A stretch of 64,000 nucleotides of DNA, from the NCBI GenBank assembly GCA_009917455.1, contig QZDS01000002.1, positions 124,001 through 188,000 on the forward strand. The letters run 5' to 3'. The stretch's first letter is position 1, and each line of letters starts with the position of its first letter. Positions 35,855-44,078 of this stretch are shown here, piece by piece. A program made the position numbers and the translations under genes. The notes under the pieces are model-generated. The model saw only the letters and a list, made by a program, of their open reading frames with translations. It did not search any database and was not told the DNA's origin. This stretch comes from a bacterium 1xD8-48. Lineage in GTDB: Bacteria > Bacillota > Clostridia > Lachnospirales > Lachnospiraceae.

Positions 35855-37147
35855 ATGAAAAATTTAAAAACAGAAATTTATGAAATGAGAAACTTTTTAC
35901 TGCTGTGGATTACCCAGGCGTTTTCCGGCCTTGGGAGCGGAATGACAAGCTATGCGTTGGTAATCTGGTCGTATACCCAAAAGGGTTCCGCGCTGGCCAC
36001 GTCCATGCTTATGATATGTTCGTACGCACCCTATGTGCTGCTCAGTATTTTCGCGGGAGCGCTCAGCGACAAGTGGAATAAAAAGGCGACGATGCTGGTC
36101 TGCGATACGGTGGCGGCGCTGACGACCGTTGTCATGCTGGCGCTGTTACATTTTGACGCGCTGGAAATATGGCATTTGTACGTAATCAACGCGGTTAACG
36201 GACTGATGAACACGGTGCAGCAGCCGGCTTCAGAGGTAGCGGTGACAAGGATTCTGCCTGAAAAGTATTACCAGAAGGTAGGCGGACTTAAGTATTTTTC
36301 CAATTCGCTGAACACCATTTTAAAGCCGATTATTGCAACGGCGATTCTGGGAATTGCCGGAATGGGAGCCATTGTGGCTTTCGATTTGCTTTCCTTTGGC
36401 GTTGCTTTTGCGGTGCTTGCCTTTGCGGTAAAAATTCCCGGGAGCAGTGAGGATTCTCAAAAACAGGATAAATTATTGACGTCGGTAAAAGAAGGAATCG
36501 GATACCTGACAAAAGAAAGAGGCATTTTTGATTTGATTTTATTTCTGGCCTCAATCAATCTGGTGGCGTCCATTTATGAAGCGGCCTTTCCGGCCATGCT
36601 TCTTTCCCGGGACGGCGGAAGCGAGCAGGCCCTTGGGCTGGTCAACGCGGTAATCGGAGTTACCACGCTTCTGGGCAGTATACTGGCGTCTTTCGCAAAA
36701 ACACCAAAAAGCAGGGTGCGGGTAATTTGCAACTGCCTGCTGTTTTCCATGAGCTTTGAGAATTTTATTCTTGCTTTTGGCAGGACGCCTTTTATCTGGT
36801 GTATCGGAGGGTTCCTTGGCTGGATTGCAATCCCGCTGATGAGCACGAACCTTGAGGCGATTATGCGGCTGCATATTCCGGTCAGGATGCAGGGACGGGT
36901 CTATTCCGTGAGAAACTCCCTGCAGTTTTTCACAATCCCTATCGGCTATTTTCTGGGAGGATTTCTGGTCGATAAGGTTTTTGAGCCGGTGATGGCGCTT
37001 CAGAAAGACGGGAGTATACTCGTTCGTCTGTTCGGAAGCGGAAAGGGCTCGGGTGCGGCGCTGCTTTTCTTTGTGATTGCCTTTGCGGGGATTTTGGTGT
37101 GCCTGCATTTCAGGCGGGACAAACATATATGGGAGCTGGAGCGATAA
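35855..37147 (+). CDS. MFS efflux transporter (MFS_3, Mef/EntS-like)
   Basis: This 430-aa membrane protein of about 12 helices begins NFLLLWITQAFSGLGSGMTSYALVIW, typical of the MefA/macrolide-exporter and EntS group. The cytoplasmic loop SIFAGALSDKWNKKATMLVCD is the MFS motif A (GxLsDrxxrk). It would expel a drug or siderophore by proton exchange. The long leader with a candidate leader peptide suggests inducible expression. A good ribosome site (AAGGAG) precedes it. Only 3 bp after its stop begins a decayed DUF3990 gene, so the downstream end is a junction. Confidence 0.88.
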   Translation: MKNLKTEIYEMRNFLLLWITQAFSGLGSGMTSYALVIWSYTQKGSALATSMLMICSYAPYVLLSIFAGALSDKWNKKATMLVCDTVAALTTVVMLALLHFDALEIWHLYVINAVNGLMNTVQQPASEVAVTRILPEKYYQKVGGLKYFSNSLNTILKPIIATAILGIAGMGAIVAFDLLSFGVAFAVLAFAVKIPGSSEDSQKQDKLLTSVKEGIGYLTKERGIFDLILFLASINLVASIYEAAFPAMLLSRDGGSEQALGLVNAVIGVTTLLGSILASFAKTPKSRVRVICNCLLFSMSFENFILAFGRTPFIWCIGGFLGWIAIPLMSTNLEAIMRLHIPVRMQGRVYSVRNSLQFFTIPIGYFLGGFLVDKVFEPVMALQKDGSILVRLFGSGKGSGAALLFFVIAFAGILVCLHFRRDKHIWELER

Positions 37148-37149
37148 TT

Positions 37150-37436
37150 GTAATAAAAGTAAGCGGTCAGAGGCGGGGGAGCCTGTCTCTGAATGGCTTG
37201 AATTTATTAAGAGGAATCGCTCTGAAGGAGGACTTCGGCACGATTATGACGTTGTTATTGGCTCTGTAGCAGATGATAATACAATGGAAACTATTCAGCT
37301 ATATATTGCAAATATTCTGACAGCTAATGAAGCAATTGAAAGGCTTAGATTTAATAAAGTGAATAACCAAATATCATTTCATACAGAAAAGGCACTTGAA
37401 AGTTTAAAAATGGTAAGGAGGGCGATATATGAATGA
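37150..37436 (+). pseudogene. Truncated DUF3990 gene (C-terminal part)
   Basis: From about 37172 the frame reads VSEWLEFIKRNRSEGG...HDYDVVIGSVADDNTMETIQLYIANI...NNQISFHTEKALESL, matching the second half of DUF3990 proteins such as the intact copy at 38373. The N-terminal half, with the LYHG and GFY motifs, is missing; the frame runs back into the end of the MFS gene. Its end overlaps the DUF3791 gene, the usual arrangement of the pair. Confidence 0.7.
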
Positions 37437-37671
37437 GGCTATTTATACTTTTCAGGGAAAAGATATTACAATGAATGTCTGCATACAAATCAGGGCTGTG
37501 GTCAATATCCTGCAGGAGAAATTGAGTATTTCCTTTGAGGAAGCGATGATGTTGTTTTACCACTCAAAGACTTATAAAACCCTGCAGCAAACGGAAAACG
37601 CTCTTTGGGCGGAAGCGGCAGAATATATTGCCGACAGATATTTTGAAGAATACCCGAATGGAAAGGGGTAA
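37429..37671 (+). CDS. DUF3791 protein, candidate antitoxin partner
   Basis: The complete 80-aa protein (VCIQIRAVVNILQEKLSISFEEAMMLFYHSKTYKTL) is of the DUF3791 family, which is commonly encoded beside DUF3990. It has a strong AAGGAGGG site and overlaps the truncated DUF3990 frame by 8 bp. If DUF3990 is a toxin, this would be its partner; that role is inference. Here it survives although its toxin partner is broken, as often seen for antitoxins. Confidence 0.7.
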   Translation: MNEAIYTFQGKDITMNVCIQIRAVVNILQEKLSISFEEAMMLFYHSKTYKTLQQTENALWAEAAEYIADRYFEEYPNGKG

Positions 37672-37759
37672 TCTTACTATAGGCAAAACATTTGCAGGAG
37701 GCTTTTATTAAGGCGAGGAACAGATATTTGAAATAGAGAGGCGTATAAGGAGGATAAAA

Positions 37760-38338
37760 ATGTACCCTGTAAGAGAAGAGGCGGAACGGCTATTAAAGGA
37801 AGCGGAGGTCTGCAATCCGGGGCCATGGGGCAGCCACAGCCGGGTGGCGGCAATGTGCGCAGAGAAAATTGCCGCGGCCTGTCCTGATATGGATGAGGAA
37901 AAAGCATATGTGTTGGGACTTTTACATGACATTGGACGTAAATTTGGTGTAAAGCATTTAGGGCATGTTTATGACGGATATAAGTATATGCTGGATTTGG
38001 GTTATGACGAGGCGGCAAGGATTTGCCTTACTCATTCTTTCAGCGTACCCGATATCAATGTCTATATCGGCAATTGGGATATTGCGGCAGAGCAGCAGGA
38101 GGAAATACGTACCTCGCTGGCGGCCTGTGTCTATGACGACTATGATAAGCTGATTCAGCTCTGCGATGCTCTGGCCGGAGCGGAGGGAGTCGTTTCCATG
38201 GAAGAGAGAATGACGGATATTAAAAGAAGATACGGAAGCTACCCGCAGGAAAAATGGGACGCCAATATGGCTCTGAGGAGTTATTTTGAGGAGAAAGCGG
38301 GGGAGGATATTTATCTTCTTGTTAAAGACGTTGCGTGA
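37760..38338 (+). CDS. HD-domain phosphohydrolase
   Basis: The 192-aa protein has an HD metal site: His in SHSRVAAMC, then LGLLHDIGRKFG (HD), and later Asp in LIQLCDALAGAEG. HD proteins cleave nucleotides or cyclic nucleotides; the substrate is unknown. It sits between two DUF3990 loci, with AAGGAGG before its ATG. It could take part in the conflict module or be an unrelated neighbour. Confidence 0.85.
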   Translation: MYPVREEAERLLKEAEVCNPGPWGSHSRVAAMCAEKIAAACPDMDEEKAYVLGLLHDIGRKFGVKHLGHVYDGYKYMLDLGYDEAARICLTHSFSVPDINVYIGNWDIAAEQQEEIRTSLAACVYDDYDKLIQLCDALAGAEGVVSMEERMTDIKRRYGSYPQEKWDANMALRSYFEEKAGEDIYLLVKDVA

Positions 38339-38372
38339 GGAAATAATGCCGGGATAGGTTAGGAGATAGTTT

Positions 38373-38846
38373 ATGATTCTTTATCATGCAGGCAAAGAAA
38401 AAGTCGAGTTTCCGGAAGTGCGGAAAATGAAGTATACGAAGGATTTTTCATGGGGATTTTATTGTACCAACAATTATGAGCAGGCAGTGCGTTGGGCTGG
38501 CCGGGGAGAAGGCGAGCCGATTATTAATTATTATGATTATGAACCTGATGAAAAATTATCTGTTTTAAAATTTGATTCAATGACTGATGAATGGCTGGAC
38601 TTCATTGCATGGTGCAGAAGCGGAAAAACCCATCAGTATGATATTGTAGAAGGCCCCATGGCAAATGATACGGTATGGAATTATGTGAACGATTTCCTTA
38701 CAGGGCGAATAAACAGAAAGCAGTTTTGGGTGCTTGCGGAGTTTCGATATCCGACACATCAAATCAGTTTCCATACATTGTCAGCGTTAAATTGCCTGAC
38801 GTTTAACAGGAGCGAGGTTATCAATGACAGAAAAAGAAAAAAATGA
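38373..38846 (+). CDS. DUF3990 protein, candidate ADP-ribosyltransferase-fold toxin
   Basis: The 157-aa protein is full length. It has MILYHAGKEKVEFPEV (LYHG-like motif), WGFYCTNNYEQAVRWA (the GFY..T/S block), YDIVEGPMANDTVWNYV, and the C-terminal HQISFHTLSALNCL. I recall DUF3990 being grouped with the ADP-ribosyltransferase fold, in which H and Y of these blocks bind NAD. A toxin role is inferred from this and from pairing with a small partner gene that overlaps its end by 23 bp. Confidence 0.75.
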   Translation: MILYHAGKEKVEFPEVRKMKYTKDFSWGFYCTNNYEQAVRWAGRGEGEPIINYYDYEPDEKLSVLKFDSMTDEWLDFIAWCRSGKTHQYDIVEGPMANDTVWNYVNDFLTGRINRKQFWVLAEFRYPTHQISFHTLSALNCLTFNRSEVINDRKRKK

Positions 38847-39267
38847 TTACTTTTATGTATGCTCACTGATTGAATACATTGCCCGCGAGACAAAGAACCG
38901 GCGGGGAATTGTTGTGAGGGCTTTAGGTGAACAGGGAATCAAAAAGCAGCTTCAGGACGCGGAGGTCAATCATTGCCTTTCTTTTGAGCAGGTAAGCGAT
39001 GAAGTGATAGCCCATTATCGTATTCCGCAGGGGGACTTTGACACGATTACAGACTGCGAGTATACAATTCCCGGCTTCATGGACATTGGCAAGCTGTATT
39101 GCATTATGATAGAAGATTGTGCGCAGCCGGGGCAGGAGGTCAGCGAGCTGATGAAAATATTCACTTCCTTTATCAGTGATAAAATTTCCAATTTCAGGTC
39201 GGATGTCTATTACCAGAATCCCAGCTATCTGGAATGTTCATATAAAGAAGGGTATTTGCTGGATTAG
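38824..39267 (+). CDS. Partner gene of DUF3990, candidate antitoxin (unnamed family)
   Basis: The 147-aa soluble protein begins MTEKEKNDYFYVCSLIEYIARETKNRRG and ends NPSYLECSYKEGYLLD. It has no known catalytic motif. Its start overlaps the DUF3990 gene, as expected of a coupled toxin-antitoxin pair. A piece of a second copy of this gene (its last 18 codons) lies at 41201-41257, so the family has been duplicated or rearranged here. Terminator at 39337. Confidence 0.7.
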   Translation: MTEKEKNDYFYVCSLIEYIARETKNRRGIVVRALGEQGIKKQLQDAEVNHCLSFEQVSDEVIAHYRIPQGDFDTITDCEYTIPGFMDIGKLYCIMIEDCAQPGQEVSELMKIFTSFISDKISNFRSDVYYQNPSYLECSYKEGYLLD

Positions 39268-39336
39268 GGGGTAGGCAAGTTAATTCAGCAATATCTGGTG
39301 AGCATACATAATTGAATATAATATTTTGTAACAGTC

Positions 39337-39372
39337 GCACCTTTCCGGAAAAATTCCGGAGGGTGCTTTTTT
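39337..39372 (+). terminator. Rho-independent terminator after the DUF3990 pair
   Basis: GCACC..CCGGAA pairs with TTCCGG..GGTGC around a 3-nt loop, with a small internal bulge, and six T residues follow. Confidence 0.8.
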
Positions 39373-39522
39373 CGTGATTTTTTAACGGACGACGTTTTGT
39401 ATATACAGAAAGCATGGAACAGCAGGTCCGGAAAAATGATACATTATCTGATAAAAAGAGAAGTCCGCCGCGATTTTCCCTGAAAATGATACCTTTTATC
39501 AATCAGAGTGACTGGTGGCTGT

Positions 39523-39651
39523 AATACCGGATTGCCGGGATGCCAGAAGCAGCAGGAGCCGAAAGCGGACGAAGCGCAGGGACAGGCTCAGGAAGGGGCA
39601 CAGCAGGCAGCAGGCGAGGGTTCTCAGGAGCAGGTAACGCTGCGCAATTGA
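39523..39651 (+). pseudogene. Remnant of a sugar-binding lipoprotein N-terminus
   Basis: One frame reads TGLPGCQKQQEPKADEAQ... then a Gln/Glu/Ala-rich linker and QEQVTLRN before a stop at 39649. This looks like the region around the lipidated Cys and the linker of an ABC sugar-binding protein. The signal peptide before it and the whole binding domain after it are gone. It may have belonged with the broken GH4 gene that follows. Confidence 0.45.
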
Positions 39652-39714
39652 GGGAAAAGATGAGGGAGCCTCAGGTTGAATTTGAATCGGAGCACATAGG
39701 GCTTCAAAAAGAGG

Positions 39715-40697
39715 ATGGGCATGGGGCTTATGGCGGATTTGGCAATGGAGGGCGTCTTAGGCGGAACGGTAAGCCTCTACGATATTGACAGGGAAGCGAC
39801 AGAGCACAATGCCGTTATCGGAAACCGCCTGTCGGCCAGAGAAGAAGCGGTGGGAAAATGGAATTACATTGTGGCTGATTCTTTGAAAGAGGCTTTGGGG
39901 TGCAGTAATTTTGTAGTGATTTCCGTTTTGCCGGGAACCTTTGAAGAGATGGAATCCGATGTGCATGAGCCGGAAAAATACGGGATATATCAGTCTGTAG
40001 GAGATACGGTGGGGTCGGGCGAAATCATACGCGCCCTGCGGACAATCCCTATTTTCAGAGAGATTGCCGAAGCCATAAAAGAGACGGCGCCGGATGCTGC
40101 CATGAGGTATTCGGAACGCAGAAGCTTCTGGCGCTGGCACTGAAGGAGGTCTGCCAAACAGAGGGCGTGGAGCGTTATGCGGCGGACGGCTTTATGGAGG
40201 AAAAGGCGGATAAAAACTGGATGAACAATCATTTTGCTTCGGCTGAAATGGTGAAAATGGATTTGCAGGAGCGTCTTAATAAAAGTAGGAGGCTGGCAGC
40301 GGAAGAAGAAGAGGTGGCTCTGGAAAAAACAGGGGAGGAAGGCGTGCTATTGATGAAGGCATTGCTGGGCCTTGGAGATTTGGTGACGAATGTAAATATT
40401 CCGAATCAGGGACAGATAGGGAATCTTCCTGTGGGCGCGGCGGTGGAAACCAACGCCTGGTTTGGAAGAAATCAGGTTTGTCCGGTATTCGCAGGAAATC
40501 TTCCGGATGATATCCTGCATCTGGTGACGCGGCACGTAGCCAACTAGGAGGGCGTTGTAAAGGCATGTCTCAAAAAAGACAGAAATATGCTTTTCAATAT
40601 TTTTATGAACGACCCGCTTGTAAAGATTGGCCCTAAGGAGGGAAAAGAGCTGTTTGATACCATGGTAAAAAATAGGGAGAAGTATTGCGACTTGTAG
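39715..40697 (+). pseudogene. Broken GH4 glycosidase (alpha-galactosidase/6-phospho-glucosidase family)
   Basis: Two frames together give most of a GH4 enzyme: GLMADLAMEGVLGGTVSLYDIDREA (NAD-binding side), FVVISVLPGTFEEMESDVH, GIYQSVGDTVGSG, ALRTIPIF, then HEVFGTQKLLALALKEV, VNIPNQGQIGNLP, and AVETNAWFG. Between APDAA and HEVFGTQ the conserved NYTNPM segment and the metal-binding Cys are deleted, with loss of frame. Further on a Gln codon in HVANQEG has become TAG (40545). The remaining C-terminus runs in frame to 40697. Three independent defects show it is inactive. Confidence 0.85.
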
Positions 40698-40803
40698 GCG
40701 TTTACCGACAGGTCAGGCAGGGCGGAGCGTATTTTCCGGAATAAAAGTGTGATTTGCTATAAGAGGGAAGCAAAGAAAGGGAAAGCTATTCGCCTTTTTC
40801 TGC

Positions 40804-40844
40804 TTCCCGTATAAAAGCGTGGACGCCATGGCGAATATTAAAAT
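40804..40844 (+). repeat. 41-bp exact copy of an internal part of the GH35 gene
   Basis: These 41 bases are identical, in the same orientation, to 45030-45070 inside the GH35 gene (codons for YKSVDAMANIK). Here the copy is non-coding. Its left end overlaps a 16-bp imperfect inverted repeat (40765-40780 with 40793-40808, 14 of 16). Confidence 0.9.
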
Positions 40845-40916
40845 AGACGTGGCTCCTTGTTTATGGTATACTTAATTTGACATGGCAATATGTTTCTATA
40901 ATCGGGAGGAGATTAA

Positions 40917-41111
40917 ATGCCGAATACTAATTTAGAGATTATGCAAAGAACTATGGAAGATTTCAAAAAAATTCAGGAGTATATGTTACTGGCTAAAGAA
41001 GAAAATTCAACTAAAACATATGAGAAACTGAAAGATGAATATTTATACCTTAAAAGTTTTCTAAATGTTGCAGGCGTAGATCTCACTAATCTTGACAAGA
41101 TTAAAGAATAA
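40917..41111 (+). CDS. Small helical protein of unknown function
   Basis: This 64-aa protein is lysine/glutamate-rich (MQRTMEDFKKIQEYMLLAKEENSTKTYEKLKDEYLYLKSFL), probably a helical hairpin. A strong GGGAGGAG site precedes the ATG, TTGACA and TATAAT elements (40877, 40897; short 14-bp spacing) lie upstream, and a terminator follows, so it looks like a complete single-gene unit. Similar small proteins occur in mobile regions of Firmicutes. I assign no function. Confidence 0.6.
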   Translation: MPNTNLEIMQRTMEDFKKIQEYMLLAKEENSTKTYEKLKDEYLYLKSFLNVAGVDLTNLDKIKE

Positions 41112-41131
41112 CTAAATAATAAGAAATAATC

Positions 41132-41170
41132 AGGGCGAAAGTCTATTATATAGCTTACGTCCTCTTTTTT
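41132..41170 (+). terminator. Terminator after the 64-aa gene
   Basis: AGGGCGAAAG pairs with CTTACGTCCT (one wobble, one mismatch) across a 12-nt loop, followed by CTTTTTT. Confidence 0.6.
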
Positions 41171-41200
41171 ATATCAGGAGGTGAGAAGGCGGTTGCCTGT

Positions 41201-41257
41201 TATCAGAATCCCGGCTATCTGGAATGTTCGTATAAGGGAGGGGATTTGCTGGATTAG
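41201..41257 (+). pseudogene. 3' remnant of a second DUF3990-partner gene
   Basis: The 18 codons YQNPGYLECSYKGGDLLD plus stop nearly match the end of the 38824-39267 gene (YQNPSYLECSYKEGYLLD). The rest of the gene is absent, so this is a scar of another copy. Confidence 0.75.
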
Positions 41258-41349
41258 GGGATGCCGGAACTATAGGAGAAAGGTTGCTCTGTACAGGGGA
41301 TAATCTTTCTCTGTTTTCTTGTGTTTCTTTATTTCAGCCTTTTCATATA

Positions 41350-41974
41350 ATGTTAGGTAATTTAAAGCAGTCGTCTATGATGGAAGAAATGGAAAAGGAA
41401 AGGGACGAGATTGTTTTTCTGGAGCATTTTTATGAAGGAATCTCTACCAACCTGAGAACATTAAACGACAGGAAGGAAAATGACTTTATTGTTAAGAATT
41501 TACTTTTGGGGAACCAGGGAAAAGAAATTAAGCAGTTGATGCAGCAAAAAGAAATTCTTGCAGAGGATGCTGTTTATTATATCCGGGATTTCGAATATCC
41601 TGCCTGAACCGGAAAGGATTCTGGAGGCGGTAGATTATATCCGTAATAACTATGACGACTGCAATTTGAATGTAAATCAGCTGGCGGACCGCCTGAATAT
41701 CAGTACGGCATATTTTGGACAGTTGTTTGCAGAGTTTACAGGGCTTCGGACATTGGATTACATTTTGCGCATACGCATGGAAAAGGCCAGAGATATTCTG
41801 CTTTCCGAGCCGGGAACGGATATTTCCCAGGTGGCGTCTGCGGTGGGATATGGAAGCAGCACTTACTTTACGACTGCCTTTAAAAAGTTTTACGGGGTCA
41901 CGCCGTCCCGTTTCAGGGATTATCATGCGGCGGCGAAAAGGGGAATGGAGAATGCTGAGAATAACGGAATGTAG
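41350..41974 (+). pseudogene. Broken AraC-family regulator
   Basis: The C-terminal frame (from about 41590) is a complete AraC HTH pair: AVDYIRNNYDDCNLNVNQLADRLNISTAYFGQLFAEFTG and ISQVASAVGYGSSTYFTTAFKKFYGVTPSRFRDY. Upstream, a different frame (from 41350, ending 41607) carries a coiled region EEMEKERDEIVFLEHFYEG...KEIKQLMQQKE that looks like the linker of a large YesN-type or membrane AraC regulator. The two frames cross near 41590, and the sensor part is absent. It is probably a frameshifted leftover of a sugar-operon regulator. Confidence 0.6.
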
Positions 41975-42091
41975 GGCGAATCACCTTGTAAATCCGGTTG
42001 GTTATAAAATGGATAATCCGATTTTTTCTGGATAATGGAGGGAGAAACCGCAAAAAAGTCAAGGGTTGTGGTAAGCACGGAACAGGGGATT

Positions 42092-42517
42092 TCACATGAT
42101 ACAGTGGTGGCTCTTTACGTCCTCCCGTTTCTGGTTCTTGCCGTATTTCAGATTGGGGCGCATACACGCTATGGCGAAATCTTCCCCGCTGCAATTCAGA
42201 GAGGAAATGAGATAGCCTGTCCTCGGAACTATCTGCCCGTTTTTATCCAGTGTAGGCCTGATGGTAAATTCGTCATGCTCAAAGGTCAGGTACTGTTCAG
42301 CCGCCCCGTACTCGGCTGTAAGCTTCCCAACGGCAGAAAGCAATTCATCATTTACCGGGAAAACGGTAATAACCGGGCACATCTTTGATTCGGTAAGGGC
42401 TTGCCGGATAAACTCGGCCGGGCTCATTTTACAGAGGGTGACACGCCCGGAAAACTCTGCATATTTTTCCTCGGTCAGGCCTGTATTGATTGCCCGGTGG
42501 CGGTGGGCGTGTTGCAT
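42092..42517 (-). pseudogene. Fused mobilisation-gene remnant (MobC start joined to relaxase start)
   Basis: Residues 1-75 (INTGLTEEKYAEFSGRVTL...SPAEFIRQAL...PVNDELLSAVGKLTAEYG) match the N-terminal half of MobC relaxosome proteins. At AEYG, where MobC goes on to the G-NLNQIAR motif, the sequence changes to TFEHDEFTIRPTLDKNGQ...GYLISSLNCSGEDFAIACMRPNLKYGKNQKREDVKSHH, which resembles the N-terminal region of MobA/VirD2-type relaxases. A deletion thus joined the two genes in frame. The missing MobC tail is found on the other strand at 43815-43922. A mobilisable element was once here. Confidence 0.6.
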
Positions 42518-42540
42518 TTTTTCATGGCTGTGAACCTCCT

Positions 42541-43104
42541 TTATCTTGCTGCGTCTGATGCACCGTAAGCGAAACTTACAACTGTAGCATTGCTGTATTT
42601 CTCAAAAATATTATAATATTCTTCTTCTGAAATAGTCCTGGTTTCATTCTCTTTTTTCACGGTATAAGTAGCATTTCCATTTTCATCAAATTGCTCATTA
42701 ATTGATTCTGCCAGCATAAGGGTACCGGATTTCTCAACCTCAAAACGTTGCATAGCATGACCGGAAGCCGTATAGATGCCTGTTTCATCATAGGAAATAG
42801 GATATGCTGTTCCCATACTCTCTATCGTCCCTATATTTTTAACTTCTTTGCCTGCCAGATAATACACATCACATAGAAGAGCTGCCTGTTTTCCTGTGCC
42901 GTCATCATATACTTGTGAAGTGACAAGTAAGACTGGTTGAGGGGCATTCGTATCAATCATTGCAAAAAGTTCATTATCACCCAATCCGCCAATGGCTTCT
43001 TCATAAACAGAAGCATTGTCTTTGCTTTCTTTCCCGCATGCACATAACGAAAAGATGAGCACATATAAAATGAAACATGAAACAACCTTTTTTACCTTAT
43101 ACAT
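42541..43104 (-). CDS. Lipoprotein of unknown function, paired with an XRE regulator
   Basis: The 187-aa protein has a lipoprotein signal peptide ending in LCAC (Cys23), so it is likely anchored on the outer face of the membrane. The rest (LVTSQVYDDGTGKQAALLCDVYYL...) has no known motif. It follows the XRE gene by 5 bp and is co-transcribed with it. The pair interrupts the mobilisation remnants. Confidence 0.65.
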   Translation of the reverse strand: MYKVKKVVSCFILYVLIFSLCACGKESKDNASVYEEAIGGLGDNELFAMIDTNAPQPVLLVTSQVYDDGTGKQAALLCDVYYLAGKEVKNIGTIESMGTAYPISYDETGIYTASGHAMQRFEVEKSGTLMLAESINEQFDENGNATYTVKKENETRTISEEEYYNIFEKYSNATVVSFAYGASDAAR

Positions 43105-43109
43105 ATTTT

Positions 43110-43631
43110 TCAGTCTCCTTTTTTTCTGTTTTCAATGACATAACTTATGAACAATACCAGTCCAATCGCACCTGTAATCATAGATGGTATCATCAACCGC
43201 ATATAATCGACAGGGGCGTTAGCATATTGCCCTGTTGCGATATATCGGTATAGCATATACTGAGTACTGATTGTTGTGTTTTGCAACGCAATTACATATG
43301 CGAAATTTAATACGCTGACCATAACAAAAATCAGCCCGCCAATGAGTAGCAGCGTCAATTTTCTGTTATAAAGATTTATTTTCATCAAATCTTCTAAAGT
43401 TATCTGCTCGTCATTTCTGTTTGTCACACTTGTTTCCGCCTCCTTGAGTAAATCATCTAATGACACATAAAAAATCCTGCTTATTTTAACGATACTTTCT
43501 AAATCGGGAGATGTGCTGTCTGACTCCCATTTGGAAATTGTCTGTCTGGACACGTCAATTTTCTCAGCTAATTGTTCCTGTGTCATTCCTGAAAGTTTTC
43601 TTAATTGGTTGAGTTTATTTCCAATTTTCAT
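43110..43631 (-). CDS. XRE-family regulator with C-terminal membrane helices
   Basis: The 173-aa protein starts with a full HTH_3 domain (KIGNKLNQLRKLSGMTQEQLAEKIDVSRQTISKWE, then LESIVKISRIFYVSLDDLLK). Two membrane segments follow, near residues 90-115 (LTLLLIGGLIFVMVSVLNFAYVIAL) and 147-165. Such membrane-bound XRE proteins usually sense cell-envelope or peptide signals. The downstream lipoprotein is its likely partner. Confidence 0.85.
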   Translation of the reverse strand: MKIGNKLNQLRKLSGMTQEQLAEKIDVSRQTISKWESDSTSPDLESIVKISRIFYVSLDDLLKEAETSVTNRNDEQITLEDLMKINLYNRKLTLLLIGGLIFVMVSVLNFAYVIALQNTTISTQYMLYRYIATGQYANAPVDYMRLMIPSMITGAIGLVLFISYVIENRKKGD

Positions 43632-43814
43632 TTTCGCTGTCCTCCTTAATCGTGATTCTAAATGATTTTAGTTATTTTTTCTATCAACATATCTTTACAT
43701 TTGCGCTCAATATGGCGACATTAGGGAAAAAACGCAATTTTCTCTGTTTCAGCTTTAACCCATTCCGGAGATTTTCAAATTATAACATTTATTTTATAGT
43801 TTTTCTATTTCGAC

Positions 43815-43922
43815 ATGGAAATGCGGGAATACAACTACACGCTCGGAAAAATCAGCGGCAACTTAAACCAGATCGCCAGGCGAATGAACGCAACAGCCGG
43901 CTTTTATTCCACTTATTTTTAG
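43815..43922 (+). pseudogene. MobC C-terminal fragment
   Basis: The 35 codons from ATG 43815 give YNYTLGKISGNLNQIARRMNATAGF, the conserved GNLNQIAR block of MobC, then stop. No N-terminal half precedes it on this strand; the matching N-terminal piece is on the opposite strand at 42092-42517. An inversion or insertion separated the two. Confidence 0.6.
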
Positions 43923-43962
43923 GAAAACCCACTTTACTAACAATTCACTTCCTTAAATTACA

Positions 43963-43992
43963 GTGGCAATATGAATCCGGGAATGCTATAAT
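43963..43992 (+). promoter_or_regulatory. Probable promoter of the GH35 gene
   Basis: GTGGCA (43963-43968), 18 bp, TATAAT (43987-43992), about 87 bp before the GH35 ATG. Confidence 0.45.
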
Positions 43993-44078
43993 CTGAAAAC
44001 ATAAACCATTGAAAAGCAAAAGCACATCAGCAAAAGCGCAGGCATAAAACCTGAAAACCGGTACAGAAAGGACATACC

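Noticed and set aside
39540-39788. 82-codon Gly/Arg-rich frame
   Set aside because: It is an off-frame reading of the lipoprotein stub and the start of the GH4 remnant.
42035-42388. Forward 117-codon frame over the mobilisation remnant
   Set aside because: The reverse strand shows clear Mob-like residues, so the forward frame is a shadow.
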